A stretch of 64,000 nt of DNA, taken from Candidatus Egerieimonas intestinavium. GTDB lineage: Bacteria > Bacillota > Clostridia > Lachnospirales > Lachnospiraceae. The stretch's first letter is position 1; the number at the start of each line of letters is the position of its first letter. The stretch covers positions 23,447 through 87,446 of the forward strand of contig DVHU01000008.1 in NCBI GenBank assembly GCA_018711815.1, read 5' to 3'. Of the stretch, positions 8,928 to 18,709 are shown in pieces. Made by a program: the position numbers and the translations under genes. Under the pieces are notes generated by a model. The model saw only the letters and a list, made by a program, of their open reading frames with translations. It did not search any database and was not told the origin of the DNA.

Positions 8928-10196
8928 CTACATTCCCAGTTCTTCCGGGGAAGAAATCTTTCCTGTCACCGCGCTGGCAGCCGCCACTGCGGGGCTGGCC
9001 AGATAAACCTCTGACTTCACATGTCCCATACGTCCCACAAAGTTCCGGTTGGTGGTGGAGATACAGCGCTCTCCCTCAGCCAGGATGCCCATATATCCGC
9101 CCAGGCACGGTCCGCAGGTGGGTGTGCTCACCACTGCCCCGGCCTCGATGAATATCTTTAAGAGCCCCTCCTCCATGGCCTGAAGGTAGATAGCCTGGGT
9201 GGCCGGAATCACGATACAGCGCAGTCCCTTTTTCACCCGGCGTCCCTTTAAGATCTGGGCGGCCACCCGCAGGTCGTCGATGCGTCCGTTGGTACAGGAG
9301 CCGATCACCGCCTGATCCACAGCCACAGGCTCAGTGATCTCGTCAATGGTCTTGGTGTTCTCCGGCAGATGGGGGAAAGCCACCGTGGGCCGCAGCTGGC
9401 TCAGATCAATGGTGTACTCCTCATCGTAAACGGCGTCCTCATCCGCCTCATATACTTTGTAGCTTCTCTTGGAATGTTCCGCCATATAAGCCTTGGCCTT
9501 GTCGTCCACCGGGAAAATACCGTTCTTTCCGCCGGCCTCAATGGCCATATTGGCGATGGTAAACCGGTCGTCCATGGACAGGCTGGCCACGCCCTCCCCC
9601 ACAAACTCCATGGAGCGGTACAGAGCGCCGTCCACGCCGATCATACCGATAATGTGCAGGATAACGTCCTTCCCGCTGACCCACTTGGGCAGTTTCCCGA
9701 TGAGGTTAAATTTGATGGCGGAGGGAACCTTAAACCAGCACTTGCCGGTGGCCATTCCCGCAGCCATATCCGTACTTCCCACACCGGTGGAGAAGGCGCC
9801 CAGAGCGCCGTAGGTACAAGTGTGGGAATCCGCTCCGATGATCACGTCTCCCGCCACCGTCAGACCTTTCTCCGGCAGCAGGGCGTGCTCGATGCCCATC
9901 TCTCCCACGTCGAAATAATTGGTGATCTCATGCTTGCAGGCAAACTCCCGCACGCATTTGCAGTGCTCCGCGGACTTAATATCCTTGTTGGGGATAAAGT
10001 GGTCCATGACCAGAGCAATTTTATCTTTGTCAAAAACAGTATTTACGGTCATTTTATCCATTTCATGGATAGCTACCGGGGAGGTGATGTCATTTCCCAG
10101 CACCAGATCCAATTCAGCCTCAATCAGCTGTCCCGCCTCTACATGGTCCAATCCAGCGGCTGCCGCCAGGATTTTCTGTGTCATTGTCATGCCCAT
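8928..10196 (-). CDS. leuC: 3-isopropylmalate dehydratase large subunit
   Basis: 422 residues from the ATG at 10196, placed by AAGGAGG a few bases upstream; the open frame continues another 24 codons without family similarity. The aconitase-fold [4Fe-4S] ligands are visible in GSCTNGR and CGPCLGG, with [13 protein letters not shown] upstream. 422 residues fits the short bacterial/archaeal class. It heads leuCD and is divergent from a LysR gene, with shared control DNA between them. An oxygen-sensitive Fe-S enzyme is consistent with an anaerobe. Confidence 0.95.
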   Translation of the reverse strand: MGMTMTQKILAAAAGLDHVEAGQLIEAELDLVLGNDITSPVAIHEMDKMTVNTVFDKDKIALVMDHFIPNKDIKSAEHCKCVREFACKHEITNYFDVGEMGIEHALLPEKGLTVAGDVIIGADSHTCTYGALGAFSTGVGSTDMAAGMATGKCWFKVPSAIKFNLIGKLPKWVSGKDVILHIIGMIGVDGALYRSMEFVGEGVASLSMDDRFTIANMAIEAGGKNGIFPVDDKAKAYMAEHSKRSYKVYEADEDAVYDEEYTIDLSQLRPTVAFPHLPENTKTIDEITEPVAVDQAVIGSCTNGRIDDLRVAAQILKGRRVKKGLRCIVIPATQAIYLQAMEEGLLKIFIEAGAVVSTPTCGPCLGGYMGILAEGERCISTTNRNFVGRMGHVKSEVYLASPAVAAASAVTGKISSPEELGM

Positions 10197-10239
10197 GAGA
10201 TTTTCCTCCTTACTCAAGCACTTTCTGTTTGCCATTATA

Positions 10240-10300
10240 GCATAGTTTTTGCTATAATAGTAATACATGTTAACTATGGTATTTATAACTTACGTTTATA
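10240..10300. promoter_or_regulatory. leuC / LysR divergent control region
   Basis: The 118-base gap between leuC and the LysR gene has TATAAT hexamers on both strands and several dyads: CATAGTT (10241-10247) with AACTATG (10272-10278), ATAG-N6-CTAT at 10242-10255, and the imperfect palindrome TATAACTTACGTTTATA at 10284-10300. T-N11-A spacing of this kind is typical of LysR-type binding sites. Binding by the adjacent regulator is inferred. Confidence 0.5.
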
Positions 10301-10313
10301 GAAAAGGAGTCTT

Positions 10314-11198
10314 ATGGAACAAAACCTGTCTTTATATCACATTTTTTATACGGTGGCCAACGCCGGAACCATCTCCAAGGCGGCCAAGGAATTGTACATC
10401 AGTCAGCCGGCCATCAGCAAAGCCATCCAGAAATTGGAGCAGTCCCTCCAGGTGCCGCTTTTTACCAGAACTTCCCGCGGAGTTCACTTGACAAATGAGG
10501 GTAAAATTTTGTACACTCATGTACGTACAGCTGTAGATGCCCTCTCCTCCGGAGAGGATCAGATGCGCAGGATTCACGACCTGGGAATGGGGCAGCTTCG
10601 CATCGGCGCCAGCACTACCCTCTGCCGCTATGTGCTGCTCCCCCACCTGCAGGGCTTCGTGAAGGCTCATCCCCATATTCAGATTTCCATCGACTGCCAG
10701 CCCACCCATGAGATTCTGGGGCTGCTGGAGAGCGGAAAAATCGACGTAGGGTTGGTGGGAACCCCGGAAAGTCCCGGGAACGGCCTTTCCTTTTTATCCA
10801 TGGGAAGTATCCAGGACACCTTCGTGGCCACCCCCGATTACCTGGAAAATCTGAAAATGCGTGACGCCGCTTCAGCCACCTACATGCTTCTGGATCAGGC
10901 CAATGTGTCCCGCCAGTATATCGACCCCTACCTGCAGGCCATATCCCTGCCGGTGGAGCATATCCTGGAGGTCACCACCATGGATCTGCTGATCGACTTC
11001 GCGCGAACCGGACTGGGAATCGCCTGCGTCATCCGCGAGTTTGTGGAGGAGGATCTGCGAGCATCCAGCTTGGTGGAGGTTCCCCTGGAGGTAACCTTCC
11101 CCAGAAGGGAAGTTGGATTCTTGTACCAGGAGCACGGCGCCGCCGGCTTCGCCCTGGGAAGCTTTCTGCGCTATATGAGGGAATGTACACCAGATTAA
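10314..11198 (+). CDS. LysR-family transcriptional regulator (next to leuCD)
   Basis: 294 residues. The N-terminal winged helix (residues 1-60) has the family signature, including AKELYISQPAISKAIQKLE; a periplasmic-binding-protein-like co-inducer domain spans about 90-290. GAAAAGGAG lies 7 bases before the ATG. Being divergent from leuC it probably activates leuCD in response to a pathway metabolite such as 2-isopropylmalate and represses itself; that is inference from position. The cyclophilin lipoprotein gene follows on the same strand after 19 bases and may be co-transcribed. Confidence 0.9.
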   Translation: MEQNLSLYHIFYTVANAGTISKAAKELYISQPAISKAIQKLEQSLQVPLFTRTSRGVHLTNEGKILYTHVRTAVDALSSGEDQMRRIHDLGMGQLRIGASTTLCRYVLLPHLQGFVKAHPHIQISIDCQPTHEILGLLESGKIDVGLVGTPESPGNGLSFLSMGSIQDTFVATPDYLENLKMRDAASATYMLLDQANVSRQYIDPYLQAISLPVEHILEVTTMDLLIDFARTGLGIACVIREFVEEDLRASSLVEVPLEVTFPRREVGFLYQEHGAAGFALGSFLRYMRECTPD

Positions 11199-11217
11199 GA
11201 GAGGAGTAAAGGAAACC

Positions 11218-11871
11218 ATGAAACGATTTTTTGCCATGCTTTGTATGGCGGCCATGGCAGTCAGCCTTCTGACGGGCTGCAAGGACAAAGGGGAAGATTC
11301 CGTACAGGAGGATCCCACCGCCACGCCTGCTCCCACCGCCGCGGAGGACGAGACAGGCTCGGAGGATCTCCTGTCCGGCATGCACCACGCTACCATCGAG
11401 GTAGAAAATTACGGAACCATCACCCTGGAGTTGGACGCGGACACCGCCCCCATCACCGTCACCAACTTTGTCAACCTGGCCAACGAGGGGTTTTATGACG
11501 GTCTCACCTTCCACCGGATTATGTCCGGTTTCATGATGCAGGGAGGCGATCCCCAGGCCAACGGAACCGGCGGTTCCGACGAGAAGATCAAGGGCGAATT
11601 TTCCAACAACGGGGTGGAGAACGACATTTCCCACCTGCGGGGAACCATCTCCATGGCCCGGAGCAAAAACAATGATTCCGCCTCCAGCCAGTTCTTCATC
11701 GTCCATCAGGACAGCACCTTCCTGGATGGGGATTACGCCGCTTTCGGGAAAGTGACGGAAGGTATGGAGGTGGTGGACACCATCTGCGCCTCCGCTAAGC
11801 CCATTGACGACAACGGAACCATCGTTCGGGATCAGCAGCCCATTATCAAGAAAATTACCATACTGGATTAA
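11218..11871 (+). CDS. Peptidyl-prolyl cis-trans isomerase, cyclophilin-type lipoprotein
   Basis: 217 residues. A lipoprotein signal peptide ends in LLTGC (C21). An acidic, Pro/Thr/Ala-rich linker of about 30 residues tethers a cyclophilin domain (about 55-217) with the family landmarks FHRIMSGFMMQGGDP, GTISMARS and SSQFFI, including the catalytic arginine of FHRI. It should catalyse proline isomerisation of exported proteins at the outer face of the membrane. It lies 19 bases after the LysR gene and is ended by a very strong hairpin terminator. Confidence 0.93.
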   Translation: MKRFFAMLCMAAMAVSLLTGCKDKGEDSVQEDPTATPAPTAAEDETGSEDLLSGMHHATIEVENYGTITLELDADTAPITVTNFVNLANEGFYDGLTFHRIMSGFMMQGGDPQANGTGGSDEKIKGEFSNNGVENDISHLRGTISMARSKNNDSASSQFFIVHQDSTFLDGDYAAFGKVTEGMEVVDTICASAKPIDDNGTIVRDQQPIIKKITILD

Positions 11872-11877
11872 TCAGGC

Positions 11878-11930
11878 AAAACCCGGCAGGCTATACAATG
11901 GCGTGTATTGTATAGCCTGCCGGGTTTTTA
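11878..11930 (+). terminator. Strong intrinsic terminator (22-bp perfect stem)
   Basis: AAAACCCGGCAGGCTATACA.. at 11878-11899 pairs perfectly over 22 bp with its complement ending in GGGTTTT, then TTTTA. A short loop separates the arms. The A tract at the other end would make it work from both sides. Confidence 0.9.
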
Positions 11931-11983
11931 TGGGTTCTCTCTCTATTCCTATAAATCCTGAGCAAGCTGTGCTCACAACACTA

Positions 11984-12033
11984 CAAAAGGGAGCGCCTCC
12001 TGGGCCAGCCTATCCGGCCCATAAGGTGCTCCC
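11984..12033 (-). terminator. Intrinsic terminator after ilvC
   Basis: On the minus strand GGGAGCACCT pairs with AGGCGCTCCC (one wobble/mismatch), enclosing a second stem TGGGCC/GGCCCA with the loop region between, followed by TTTTG. It lies about 36 bases after the ilvC stop. Confidence 0.75.
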
Positions 12034-12068
12034 CTCTCATGATCTTATTTTATTCCATAGCCGCTTTC

Positions 12069-13106
<1,038 letters not shown>

Positions 13107-13151
13107 TTAATATATGGTTAGGGAAGGTTCTCTTCTCTAGCACTCTGTTTT

Positions 13152-13649
13152 TTAGAGATAGCGCACATCTCCGCTGCCTCTGGAGAGACCGGTGATACCG
13201 GTTCTGGCAACCTCAAGGATCTCATAGCTGCCGATCAGCAGGCTCATGAAGGCCTCCAGCTTGCTCTCCGTTCCCGTGAGCTCCACAATCATGGAATCCC
13301 TGCCCACGTCTACGATCTTCGCCCGGAAAATATTCGTAAGGGAAAGCACGCTTTCCCGCATACTCTCCTCTACCCGCATCTTAACCATGATCAGCTCACG
13401 GCTGACACTCTCCTCCGGCTCCAGGACCTTGATGTCCTTCACATCCACTAATTTCCGCAGCTGTCTGGTAATCTGCTCCAGCACCACATCATCGCCGGAA
13501 CATACCACAGTCATACGGGAATAGTTGGGATCTGCCGTCTCGCCTACAGTCAGACTCTTGATATTATAGCCCCGCCTGCTGAACAGTCCTGATACTCGGC
13601 TCAGCACACCTGCTGTATTATCAACGAGAATGGATAGTACTCTCCTCAT
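13152..13649 (-). CDS. ilvN: Acetolactate synthase small (regulatory) subunit
   Basis: 165 residues. An N-terminal ACT domain (about 2-75; LSILVDNTAGVLSRVSGLFSRRGYNI) is followed by the ALS-ss C-terminal domain. It binds valine-type effectors and stimulates the catalytic subunit, which must be encoded elsewhere because no ilvB is adjacent. ilvN-ilvC is the visible unit. No T-box or other leader is apparent in the 40 bases upstream. Confidence 0.95.
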   Translation of the reverse strand: MRRVLSILVDNTAGVLSRVSGLFSRRGYNIKSLTVGETADPNYSRMTVVCSGDDVVLEQITRQLRKLVDVKDIKVLEPEESVSRELIMVKMRVEESMRESVLSLTNIFRAKIVDVGRDSMIVELTGTESKLEAFMSLLIGSYEILEVARTGITGLSRGSGDVRYL

Positions 13650-13945
13650 AACACATTCCCCCTTTTCCCGAATCTTCGGTACTTTTCTGCTATTTTAGCA
13701 ATTCCTGCCCCCTTTGTCAACAGATTGTCCCCTCCATTTCAGCCGTGAAGCCTCTTCTGCCTATACAAAATTGGCATAGCTGCTATAACCTGCCGGCGGC
13801 CGGACAGCGCCATTGCCCATACAAAATGTCCCAAAAGCTAGGATTCCTGAGGAAAGCTTCCGCATATTTATGGGCTGCGCGAAGCAATTTTCCCCGGGCC
13901 TCCCTGCTTTTGGGACACTCTCTTTCCGCCTCCAGGCGATCTACT
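13650..13945. other. Intergenic stretch with hairpin and short repeat
   Basis: 296 bases without a gene. TGTCCCAAAAGC (about 13828-13839) and GCTTTTGGGACA (about 13908-13919) are complementary arms around a loop of some 70 bases, possibly a long-loop terminator for the DHHW gene. On the minus strand the 13-mer ATTTTGTATRGGC occurs twice, about 60 bases apart (near 13760 and 13820). Function unknown. Confidence 0.4.
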
Positions 13946-15334
13946 CTACGTATCGTCGCCTGCCTGGTCAGGGCTGTCCTGACCGGCATCCTCCCCCTGA
14001 TCCTGGGAGTCAGCATTATCCTGCGCTCCTCCATCCCCCTGATCGCCGGAGCTGGTGGTATTCTGAGCTCCTCCCTGATCCGTGGATGTGGTATTATCCT
14101 GAGCTCCGCCGCCTGTCTGGCTAGTACTATTCTGGGCGCCGTCCGCGCTCTCATCTGTTCCCGAGGAGGCGGCCGCCTCCAGCACCGGAGCCAGGGAGGT
14201 GTCCTGGAAGAAGGTATTGGCGTTGTACAGGTAGAGCACGTCTGTGATTCCCTCAGCGTCCACCAGCATGGACAGATCATCATAGTAATATCTGGGGTCG
14301 ATGACTATGATCTCCCGATAGTAGGGGGCCAGGAAGGGCAGAAAACAGTTGGCGTAGGAATCCTTCAGCAGCAGCAGCTTGCGTCCTCCCTCCAGGGGCG
14401 TCTCCACCTTCACCTCCGGGTGGTTGCCGTCCAGGAACACCGTGTAGGCGTCACGAATCTCCAGATTCTCCGCATTGTAGAAGGATCCGGATTTCTCCTG
14501 CTCGCTGACATAGGTGACAATGGAGCCCGGCTGATCCTCATCGGGCAGCTGAACTTCTATCTCTTCTTCCTGGTTCATGCGAAAACCGCTCTTGGCCGAG
14601 AGGGTTCCCCGGAACTGATTGGAAACCACCATCCCATTATAGGCGGGAGCCGTCTCCACCAGGCCCATGGCCACCGCCGCCTCCGAGAAGGCCTCATAAG
14701 CCCCTCTAGTGGTCCAGTGATGGTCCGTCTGATAGTAGAGCTTGGTTCCCTTTTCATGCTGGGCCTTAAACCGCTCTCTCACGTCAATCCCAGTGACTCC
14801 GTTTTCCGCAAAGAAGGAATACATCTGATCCATCCAGGCGTTCTGATCCCCGGCAGGGGCGCCGGCGGGCAGATAATCCTCCAGAATATTCACCGCCGTG
14901 GGGGCCAGCAGGAAATACTGCTTCAGATCCGGGTACTTCTGGGAAAAGCTGTTGATGGCCGTCTGGACCTTCTCCAGGTTAGCGGGATCCGGCTCCACAA
15001 AATTTTCCATCAGATAGCCCTTCTTCCCCCGGAAAACCCCGTTGGAATCCTGCTTGCCGCTGATGGTGTCCGCCAGGCCTTTTAAGTGTACCCAGGCGTC
15101 CCGGAATACAAACTGGTCGTTGATATAGCTCTCATAGTTGGTCTCAAACTGCCCCGACAGCAGACTGTCCACCGTCACCTCCGGCGCAGAGGCCAGCATC
15201 CGGTTCTCCGTCTCCGAAAAGCTTCTGTCCTTGTGGAAAATATTTCCCAGCACCAGGAAGGCCACCAGGCCAAAAAAGAGAATCCCCGTGATATTCAGAA
15301 AGATATTCCGCTTATTTTTCTTTCTTAGTTTCAT
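13946..15334 (-). CDS. DHHW-family protein (AlgJ/AlgX/DltD-like), partner of MBOAT
   Basis: 462 residues. One N-terminal membrane segment (about 10-30) places the rest outside the membrane. The DHHW motif is at 204-207 in a SGNH-like fold, with KDSYAN near 340 as a second SGNH-type block. Relatives act with MBOAT acyltransferases in O-acetylation of surface polymers. The C-terminal 70 residues are a low-complexity Gly/Gln/Asp/Ser/Thr tail with imperfect repeats of GGAQ(D/N)NTTS, absent from ordinary members. It follows MBOAT by 12 bases and is last in a four-gene unit. The acceptor polymer is unknown. Confidence 0.85.
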   Translation of the reverse strand: MKLRKKNKRNIFLNITGILFFGLVAFLVLGNIFHKDRSFSETENRMLASAPEVTVDSLLSGQFETNYESYINDQFVFRDAWVHLKGLADTISGKQDSNGVFRGKKGYLMENFVEPDPANLEKVQTAINSFSQKYPDLKQYFLLAPTAVNILEDYLPAGAPAGDQNAWMDQMYSFFAENGVTGIDVRERFKAQHEKGTKLYYQTDHHWTTRGAYEAFSEAAVAMGLVETAPAYNGMVVSNQFRGTLSAKSGFRMNQEEEIEVQLPDEDQPGSIVTYVSEQEKSGSFYNAENLEIRDAYTVFLDGNHPEVKVETPLEGGRKLLLLKDSYANCFLPFLAPYYREIIVIDPRYYYDDLSMLVDAEGITDVLYLYNANTFFQDTSLAPVLEAAASSGTDESADGAQNSTSQTGGGAQDNTTSTDQGGAQNTTSSGDQGDGGAQDNADSQDQGEDAGQDSPDQAGDDT

Positions 15335-15346
15335 TTTAGTCGTCCT

Positions 15347-16744
15347 TTAAAATCTGAAATACAAAAATGGATTGTAGGAATCATATACCAGGAAAGCGAT
15401 GCTCAGCAGGAGCAGCAGGCCGTTGATCACTGCCGCCGCCACAGGCCTGGTGCCGGCCACCCGCTTGTACCACTTGTAGGCCCAGGGTCTGGTGCAGATG
15501 ATGCAAAACACCAGCAAAACCAGACTGCTCTTCAGGTAGTAGAAAGCGGTGGCGTTGGCGAAGCCTGCCACGCCCACACCGAAGAGGCTTCCCAGATAAG
15601 CGAGGCCGTCCTTCAGATCTGTGCAGCTGAAGAACACCCAGCCGATGATCACGAAGATCATGGTATACAGATTGCCCACCCAGCCCGGCAGCCGCTCCAG
15701 ATATTTGCCCCAGATGTATTTCTCCAGCAGCAGAAACACGCCGTAGTAAACGCCCCACAGGACGAAGTTCCAGGCCGCCCCGTGCCAGAGTCCGGTCAGG
15801 GCCCAGACCACCAGAATATTTCGGATATGCTTGGGTACCGACACCCGGTTTCCGCCCAGGGGGATGTACACATACTCCCTAAACCAGGTGCCCAGGGAGA
15901 TGTGCCACCTTCTCCAGAATTCCGTCACCGACCTGGAGGTGTAGGGATAGTCAAAGTTCTTCACAAACTGGAAGCCCAGCATCTTTCCCAGACCCACGGC
16001 CATATCTGAATATCCCGAGAAGTCGAAATAAATCTGCATGGTATAAAAAATAATTCCTATCCAGGAGGTGACCACCGTCTGGTAGCCGTCGCCCAGGCCC
16101 TGGATGGAGGTGTACACCGCTCCGGCCGTGTTGGCCAGCAGAACCTTCTTGGCCAATCCCTTGATGAAATACTCCGCGCCCAGGCTGGCCTTATGCCAGG
16201 TGATGCTCCTCTCCTCCAGCTGTTCCTGAATATCGATGTACCGCACGATGGGTCCCGCGATCAGCTGGGGGAACATGGTGATATACAGGGCGAAATCCAG
16301 AATATTCTTCTGGACCCGAATCTCATCCCTGTACAGATCCAGGATGTAAGACAGGGTCTGGAAGGTATAAAAGGAAATACCCACGGGCAGCGCCAGCTCC
16401 CGGTAGGGAATATTCACCGGAAGTATGGCGTTGATGGATCCCAGCAGGAAGCCGTAATATTTGAAGAATCCCAAAATACAGAGATTTACCACCACCGTGA
16501 AGATCAGATTCGCCCTCCGGCGGGCGGGATTCTCCTTCAGCCGGTCCAGCTCCAAGCCCATGACAAAATTAAACAAAATGGATAGCAGCATCAGCACAAT
16601 ATACACCGGCTCCCCCCAGGCGTAAAAGATAATGCTGGCTGCCAGCAAAATAATATTTTTCCAGCGAAGTCCCGGAATCACATAATAAAGTGCCAGTACT
16701 ATCGGCAAAAACACAAACAAAAATACAATGCTGCTGAATACCAT
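15347..16744 (-). CDS. MBOAT-family O-acyltransferase
   Basis: 465 residues with 10-12 hydrophobic segments. The conserved re-entrant block WHISLGTWFREYVYIPLGG lies at about 280-298 and the catalytic histidine is H321 in LWHGAAWNF. The family (AlgI, DltB, PatA) passes acyl groups across the membrane to an extracellular acceptor. The adjacent DHHW and SGNH proteins are the usual partners that finish or edit the transfer. Same strand and tightly spaced with DUF4358 upstream (30 bases) and DHHW downstream (12 bases). Acetyl is the likeliest donor group; D-alanine is less likely because dltA/dltC are absent. Confidence 0.93.
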   Translation of the reverse strand: MVFSSIVFLFVFLPIVLALYYVIPGLRWKNIILLAASIIFYAWGEPVYIVLMLLSILFNFVMGLELDRLKENPARRRANLIFTVVVNLCILGFFKYYGFLLGSINAILPVNIPYRELALPVGISFYTFQTLSYILDLYRDEIRVQKNILDFALYITMFPQLIAGPIVRYIDIQEQLEERSITWHKASLGAEYFIKGLAKKVLLANTAGAVYTSIQGLGDGYQTVVTSWIGIIFYTMQIYFDFSGYSDMAVGLGKMLGFQFVKNFDYPYTSRSVTEFWRRWHISLGTWFREYVYIPLGGNRVSVPKHIRNILVVWALTGLWHGAAWNFVLWGVYYGVFLLLEKYIWGKYLERLPGWVGNLYTMIFVIIGWVFFSCTDLKDGLAYLGSLFGVGVAGFANATAFYYLKSSLVLLVFCIICTRPWAYKWYKRVAGTRPVAAAVINGLLLLLSIAFLVYDSYNPFLYFRF

Positions 16745-16774
16745 GATGGTTCTCCCCTGCGCTCCAAAACAAAT

Positions 16775-17377
16775 TTATTTGATAAAATCCACGTAACGCG
16801 TCTTCCACGCGTCCGCCTTTTCACCCACGGCCAAAAAGGCAAAATTACCCCGGGTATCAATGATCGCCTCGTTCAGCAGAGCCGTCTGCTCCGCTCCATA
16901 CCCCTCAAAGCTCTTCTTCTGGTTCTCCACATGCTCCTCCAGGCTCTCCTGCAGGTCGCTCAGCTGGGACTGCTCCTTCACCTTCACGATCAGAAGCTCC
17001 TCCACAGCCATGGGGGATTCCGCCTTGTAAAAGAGGAATCCGTCGTAGGACGCCTCGTCTATGCCTATGTACCGTTTCAGATCAATGCCGCTCTTCTTCT
17101 GCAGGGCCGTCAGATCCGAATCCTGTTCCATCTCCGCCGTGATCTCCTCTATGCTGCAGTCTCTGGCCCCGTCTCCCCGGTATATGACGATCAGATAAAT
17201 GAGCAGGAGCAAAACCAGTCCAACTTTCACTATCCGCATCACCAGATCCTGATTCAGCTCCAGCCCCGCTGCAGCCCTGGAATTCGCTCTGGTTCCAGAA
17301 CGCGCTTCACTCCCGGAAGCCCCTTCATGTCTGAGCTTCGCCCCAGTCCTGGGATTTCTTCTCTTTCGTGTCTCCAT
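16775..17377 (-). CDS. DUF4358 domain protein
   Basis: 200 residues. A basic N-terminal tail of about 48 residues rich in R, S and T precedes a single membrane segment (about 50-65), then an extracytoplasmic DUF4358 domain (about 85-200). DUF4358 proteins are common in Lachnospiraceae and have no established role; they recur next to MBOAT genes, so an accessory function in surface acylation is inferred. It follows the SGNH gene by 3 bases, which argues for translational coupling. Confidence 0.8.
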   Translation of the reverse strand: METRKRRNPRTGAKLRHEGASGSEARSGTRANSRAAAGLELNQDLVMRIVKVGLVLLLLIYLIVIYRGDGARDCSIEEITAEMEQDSDLTALQKKSGIDLKRYIGIDEASYDGFLFYKAESPMAVEELLIVKVKEQSQLSDLQESLEEHVENQKKSFEGYGAEQTALLNEAIIDTRGNFAFLAVGEKADAWKTRYVDFIK

Positions 17378-17380
17378 CTC

Positions 17381-18262
17381 TTATATCCCCGCTTTTATCG
17401 CCATATTTGTCATCCAAAGAGGATAATAACTCTTGCTCATGTGGAGACCGTCCGCCTCGTGGAATTCCGGATGCTGCTCCACAATAAAGGTATTGTCAAT
17501 GTAGGTGATGCCCATATCCTGACACATCTCCTCCAGCTTCTGGTTAAACTCCTCATAGTGGGCCAGATACTGGTTCTTGGCGATGGCCGCGTCCGTCATG
17601 GGCAGGATGCTGTTGACGTAAATCTCCACCCCCGGGATTCCCTCCTTAAGGCTCTCCACATCCTCCCTGTACTTTTCGATAAAGTTCTCCGCCACGCCGT
17701 TGAAATAGCCCAGATCGTTCATGCCGAAGGCCATAAACACCTTCTGAGGCTTACTGTTTATGGCAGTCTGGATCAGGTCGTCATTCTTGGCCACACTCTT
17801 TCCCCGGGCGTAGGCCACCACGCTGCTGTCCAGAAACTGATAGGACACCAGGCCCTCGGTGATGGAGTCTCCCAGGATCATCGACCCCTGGAAGGACTGG
17901 CGCAGGGAGGATACCTCCCGGGCGGTAAAGTTGGCCTCATCCGCCTTCTGCTGGGCCGCAGCCGCAGCCGCCCGGGCCTCAGCCTCCTTCTCCTGGAGGG
18001 TACGAAGCTCCTCCTCAGTCTCCTCCAGTCCCGCGGACGCCAGGTTCTCCAGCCGGACCACATTCTCCCGGATCACCGCCTCCTCAGCCTTGTGGGCTCT
18101 CCAGCGGAGAATTCCGAAAATCAAGCACAACAAGAAAATCCCCCCTGCAATGAGCAGTGGGATTTTCCTCCGTGATTTTATAAAATTCAATAAATCCATC
18201 AAAAAATCTTTGCCCTTGTTCACTTTTCTACTTCCGTCCCCTAATTTTCCCTTTTTCGACAA
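17381..18262 (-). CDS. Membrane-anchored SGNH/GDSL hydrolase
   Basis: 293 residues. A membrane segment (about 34-52) is followed by an Ala/Glu-rich coiled coil (about 56-115) and an SGNH domain: block I GDSITEG with the nucleophile S133, the GMND asparagine block near 185, and DGLH (D271, H274). Such esterases remove or transfer O-acyl groups on extracellular polysaccharide or peptidoglycan. First gene of the unit SGNH-DUF4358-MBOAT-DHHW. The coiled coil could mediate assembly with the partner membrane proteins; that is inference. Confidence 0.88.
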   Translation of the reverse strand: MSKKGKLGDGSRKVNKGKDFLMDLLNFIKSRRKIPLLIAGGIFLLCLIFGILRWRAHKAEEAVIRENVVRLENLASAGLEETEEELRTLQEKEAEARAAAAAAQQKADEANFTAREVSSLRQSFQGSMILGDSITEGLVSYQFLDSSVVAYARGKSVAKNDDLIQTAINSKPQKVFMAFGMNDLGYFNGVAENFIEKYREDVESLKEGIPGVEIYVNSILPMTDAAIAKNQYLAHYEEFNQKLEEMCQDMGITYIDNTFIVEQHPEFHEADGLHMSKSYYPLWMTNMAIKAGI

Positions 18263-18349
18263 AAATTATTATACCGTCCTCAATCTAAAACTACAAGTGT
18301 AAAATCTTTACTATTCCATTAAAATATTTTACGTTCTTATGAAGGCTTC

Positions 18350-18709
18350 CTATTTGCCCAGAAGAGTCTCCCACTCCTTCTCACGAAAGCCTGTGGTCAC
18401 GAAATCCTCGCCCACCAGCACCGGGCGCTTCACCAGCATGCCATCGGTAGAGAGCAGCTCCAGCTGTTCCTCCTGGCTCATGGTCAAAATCCGGTCCTTC
18501 AGCTGCAGCTCCCGGTATTTCTGCCCGCTGGTGTTAAAAAAGCGCTTTAAGGGCAGGCCGCTTTTCTCCCACCAGAGCTTAAGCTCCTCCTTGGTGGGAT
18601 TCTGCTCCAGGATATGGCGGTCCTCAAACTCCACGCCTCTCTCCTCCAGCCATTTCTTCGCCTTCTGACAGGTGCTGCACTTGGGGTACTCCACAAATAA
18701 TACGCTCAT
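18350..18709 (-). CDS. ArsC/Spx-family protein
   Basis: 119 residues from the ATG at 18709, preceded by GGAGGAG and overlapping the yaaA stop by 4 bases (ATGA). The thioredoxin-like fold has CSTC (CxxC) in PKCSTCQKAKKWL near residue 10 and the ArsC-type C-terminal FREKEWETLLGK. The subfamily (YusI/YffB-like) is annotated as arsenate reductase but many members are Spx-like or of unknown role; no arsenic resistance gene is nearby. Co-transcription with the peroxide-stress gene yaaA suggests a redox-stress role. Confidence 0.85.
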   Translation of the reverse strand: MSVLFVEYPKCSTCQKAKKWLEERGVEFEDRHILEQNPTKEELKLWWEKSGLPLKRFFNTSGQKYRELQLKDRILTMSQEEQLELLSTDGMLVKRPVLVGEDFVTTGFREKEWETLLGK

